This document shows positions 62,255-64,000 of a stretch of DNA of 64,000 nt, in pieces; the stretch's first letter is position 1; each line of letters starts with the position of its first letter. The notes beneath the pieces were generated by a model. The model saw nothing but the letters and a program-made list of their open reading frames with translations, did no database searches and was not told the origin of the DNA. This stretch comes from Strongylocentrotus droebachiensis. Its lineage: Eukaryota; Echinodermata; Echinoidea; Camarodonta; Strongylocentrotidae. The stretch is from the NCBI GenBank assembly GCA_035222895.1, contig JAVYIG010009862.1, forward strand, positions 1-64,000. The letters run 5' to 3'. The translations under genes and the position numbers were made by a program.

Positions 62255-64000
62255 GTATTGACATTTTAAATATATCTTACTTTTTTTCTCGATACCCCAA
62301 CTAATGTTCCTGTGACGGTTCGGCCCAGGGCTCTATTTCGTCATGAATATATAGTGTTAGTCTTAGGGTTACAATAAGCCACTTCGGAGATTCTATCTGC
62401 GAAGGGGCATTTGTACAAAAATTAAATACAAAAACATAAACAACCCCCTCCAAAAGAAAACAACAACACACAAACAGACGGATACTGGATATTTGCTCAT
62501 GAAAATTATGTAATCATTACTCATTTATTCATCAACGGTACATTCTATGGAAAACAGGTGGAGGGGTTATTTTCAAGACAAAACAAAATGTATTTATGTA
62601 GCATCTTTATCACTTTGGCAGTCATTTTTTCTAAAAATGTAAAAAGTGGGACTTCTCCATGTTTCAAGGTTCTGTGAATAGTTGGGGGTCAGTTGTAAAA
62701 GTACAGAAGTCTCAGAAGTTTCTTATCGCGTTATATTGTGTCAGGTATAGGACTGAAATTGTGTTTTAGGTTATGTTTAGGGTTGGGATTAAGGTTAGGT
62801 ATAGTGTTTGGTGCTGATTGAAGTTCAGAACTCGGTTAGTGTAGGATGTTGACTGCGAAGCAATTGGCGCCGGAACATGTGTTGTACACCGGGCTCGTAC
62901 AACCCCTTTCCTGCATTTAAATTCCTTTAAGTACTCCTTACTCTAAGAAAGCGTAGAATAAAACATAATAATATTACAGTCCAGTAATCAATTACAAAAT
63001 AATCAAGGTATCTCTTTTTAAGACATCATTTCGCGTTGTTCATTAAACTTTTTAGCGATAAGATATTAGATTAGATATTAGATATAAATAACTAAGTCGG
63101 ATGTTATTCATTTGCAGTTTTGAACATCCGATGCATATTTAGTTGAATTCAACTATTACTCATTTTCTTCCTATTACTAGAACTAAAAATTACTTTAATT
63201 TCTTACCCCGTATAGTACAGCTAATATGATGATATATAGAGCTGCTAGAAATACGCACTGCGGGTACAGCATTGCAGCTCAAAAGGAGACTCTCTCTAAA
63301 TGTCAGAAATTTCTTCTTCATCTTCTTCGTCTTCTTCCTGTCACTCTTCTTCTCCTTCTTCACCTCCTTCTTCTAATTCTTCTTCTTCTCTTCTAGTTTT
63401 TCCTCTAGTTCTTTTTTCTTCCTCTTCTACTTCTCCTTCTTCTTTTCCTTCTTCCTCTTCTTCTTCTTTCTCTTCTTTTTCTCCTTATTCTCCTTTTTCT
63501 TCTTCTTCTTCTCCTACCTCTTCTTCATTCGTGTCCACTAAAATTGTTTTCACAATTCACTGGTTAAAGGAGCTACACAAAGACAATTCACTAACAACTC
63601 ATAATTAGAACAAATTACATATGGATGGAAAGATTTTCTCTTGAAAAACACGCACAATTTGCTGAGAAATCATATAGATATCATGGAAAGGCGTAAAATG
63701 CAATTTTTCAAGACCCTCCTTAGACCCCCGAACGCCCCTGAACGTAAGTCAAACACACAAGCGTAGCGAGCTCTGAATTGTGACGTCACACACTGGACGA
63801 ACAGCTCAGTGCCGTGTAGCAGTATGCAGCTAGCCAGCCGTGTCCCGTATGTGACGTCACAAATATTGACGTTCTACAAAGGACCGCTGAAGGCAGAAAA
63901 TCTGGATCTCAAAACTAACATTTTTGAGAGTTGATAACTGCGGGCCCCAAACATATTTTGAAGAGAATAGTTGTTGTATTTGATCGGCAAGGCTTCCCCT
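62255..64000. other. HECT-gene intron continuing off window; TTC-rich tract
   Basis: No further HECT exon was found before the right edge, so the rest of the catalytic domain lies outside. A TTC/TCC-rich pyrimidine tract at about 63,308-63,525 gives a Ser-rich frame that is not a gene. A GTTAGGTATAG-type block at 62,740-62,900 is shared with 32,390-32,560 and 42,700-42,860, another dispersed repeat. Confidence 0.6.

Noticed and set aside
63300..63608. Ser-rich 102-codon frame
   Set aside because: TTC/TCC microsatellite translation inside an intron.

Overview
The window looks like nuclear DNA of an invertebrate deuterostome, most likely an echinoderm (sea-urchin-like). This rests on AT-rich DNA, intron-rich genes with consensus GT/AG splice sites, many small foldback transposons and tRNA-derived SINEs, very long dG/dC runs, and the gene families present. 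The species call is inference. No bacterial operon, CRISPR array or viral genome was seen.

Layout. (1) 1-2,235 is a higher-order satellite of ~115-bp monomers, each with a GC-rich three-base-loop hairpin. It passes in register into a related ~117-bp repeat (2,285-2,980) that recurs at 26,940-27,640. (2) On the minus strand, 16,560 down to 3,674, is the 5' part of a secreted or receptor gene. I rebuilt it exon by exon from splice phases: signal peptide, CUB domain, two LDL-receptor class A modules, a Cys-containing linker and four 72-nt leucine-rich-repeat exons. This fits a relaxin-receptor/GRL101-type LRR-GPCR whose 3' part is outside the window. (3) 16,561-21,179 is mostly intergenic. (4) 21,180-22,205 (minus) is an intronless class A GPCR lacking the DRY arginine and the NPxxY motif. 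(5) 22,720-26,612 is a ~3.9-kb inverted-repeat element carrying a nested satellite-filled foldback element, a perfect 51-bp-arm hairpin and a LINE relic. (6) 29,076-47,766 (plus) is a complete MCM9 gene, 17 coding exons and 1,208 codons. Intron 6 holds a decayed but structurally complete PIF/Harbinger transposon, and other introns hold SINEs and foldback MITEs. (7) 51,481-62,254 (plus) is the 5' part of a HECT E3 ubiquitin ligase gene. A very recent 1.1-kb tandem duplication has copied one of its 129-nt phase-0 exons, and its junction is a hybrid MITE, indicating unequal crossing-over between two MITEs.

The three multi-exon genes are unrelated in function: cell-surface receptor, homologous-recombination helicase and ubiquitin ligase. 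They are neighbours and do not form a system. The most novel content is repeat and transposon biology: the hairpin-bearing satellite, the satellite nested in a foldback element, and MITE-driven exon duplication.
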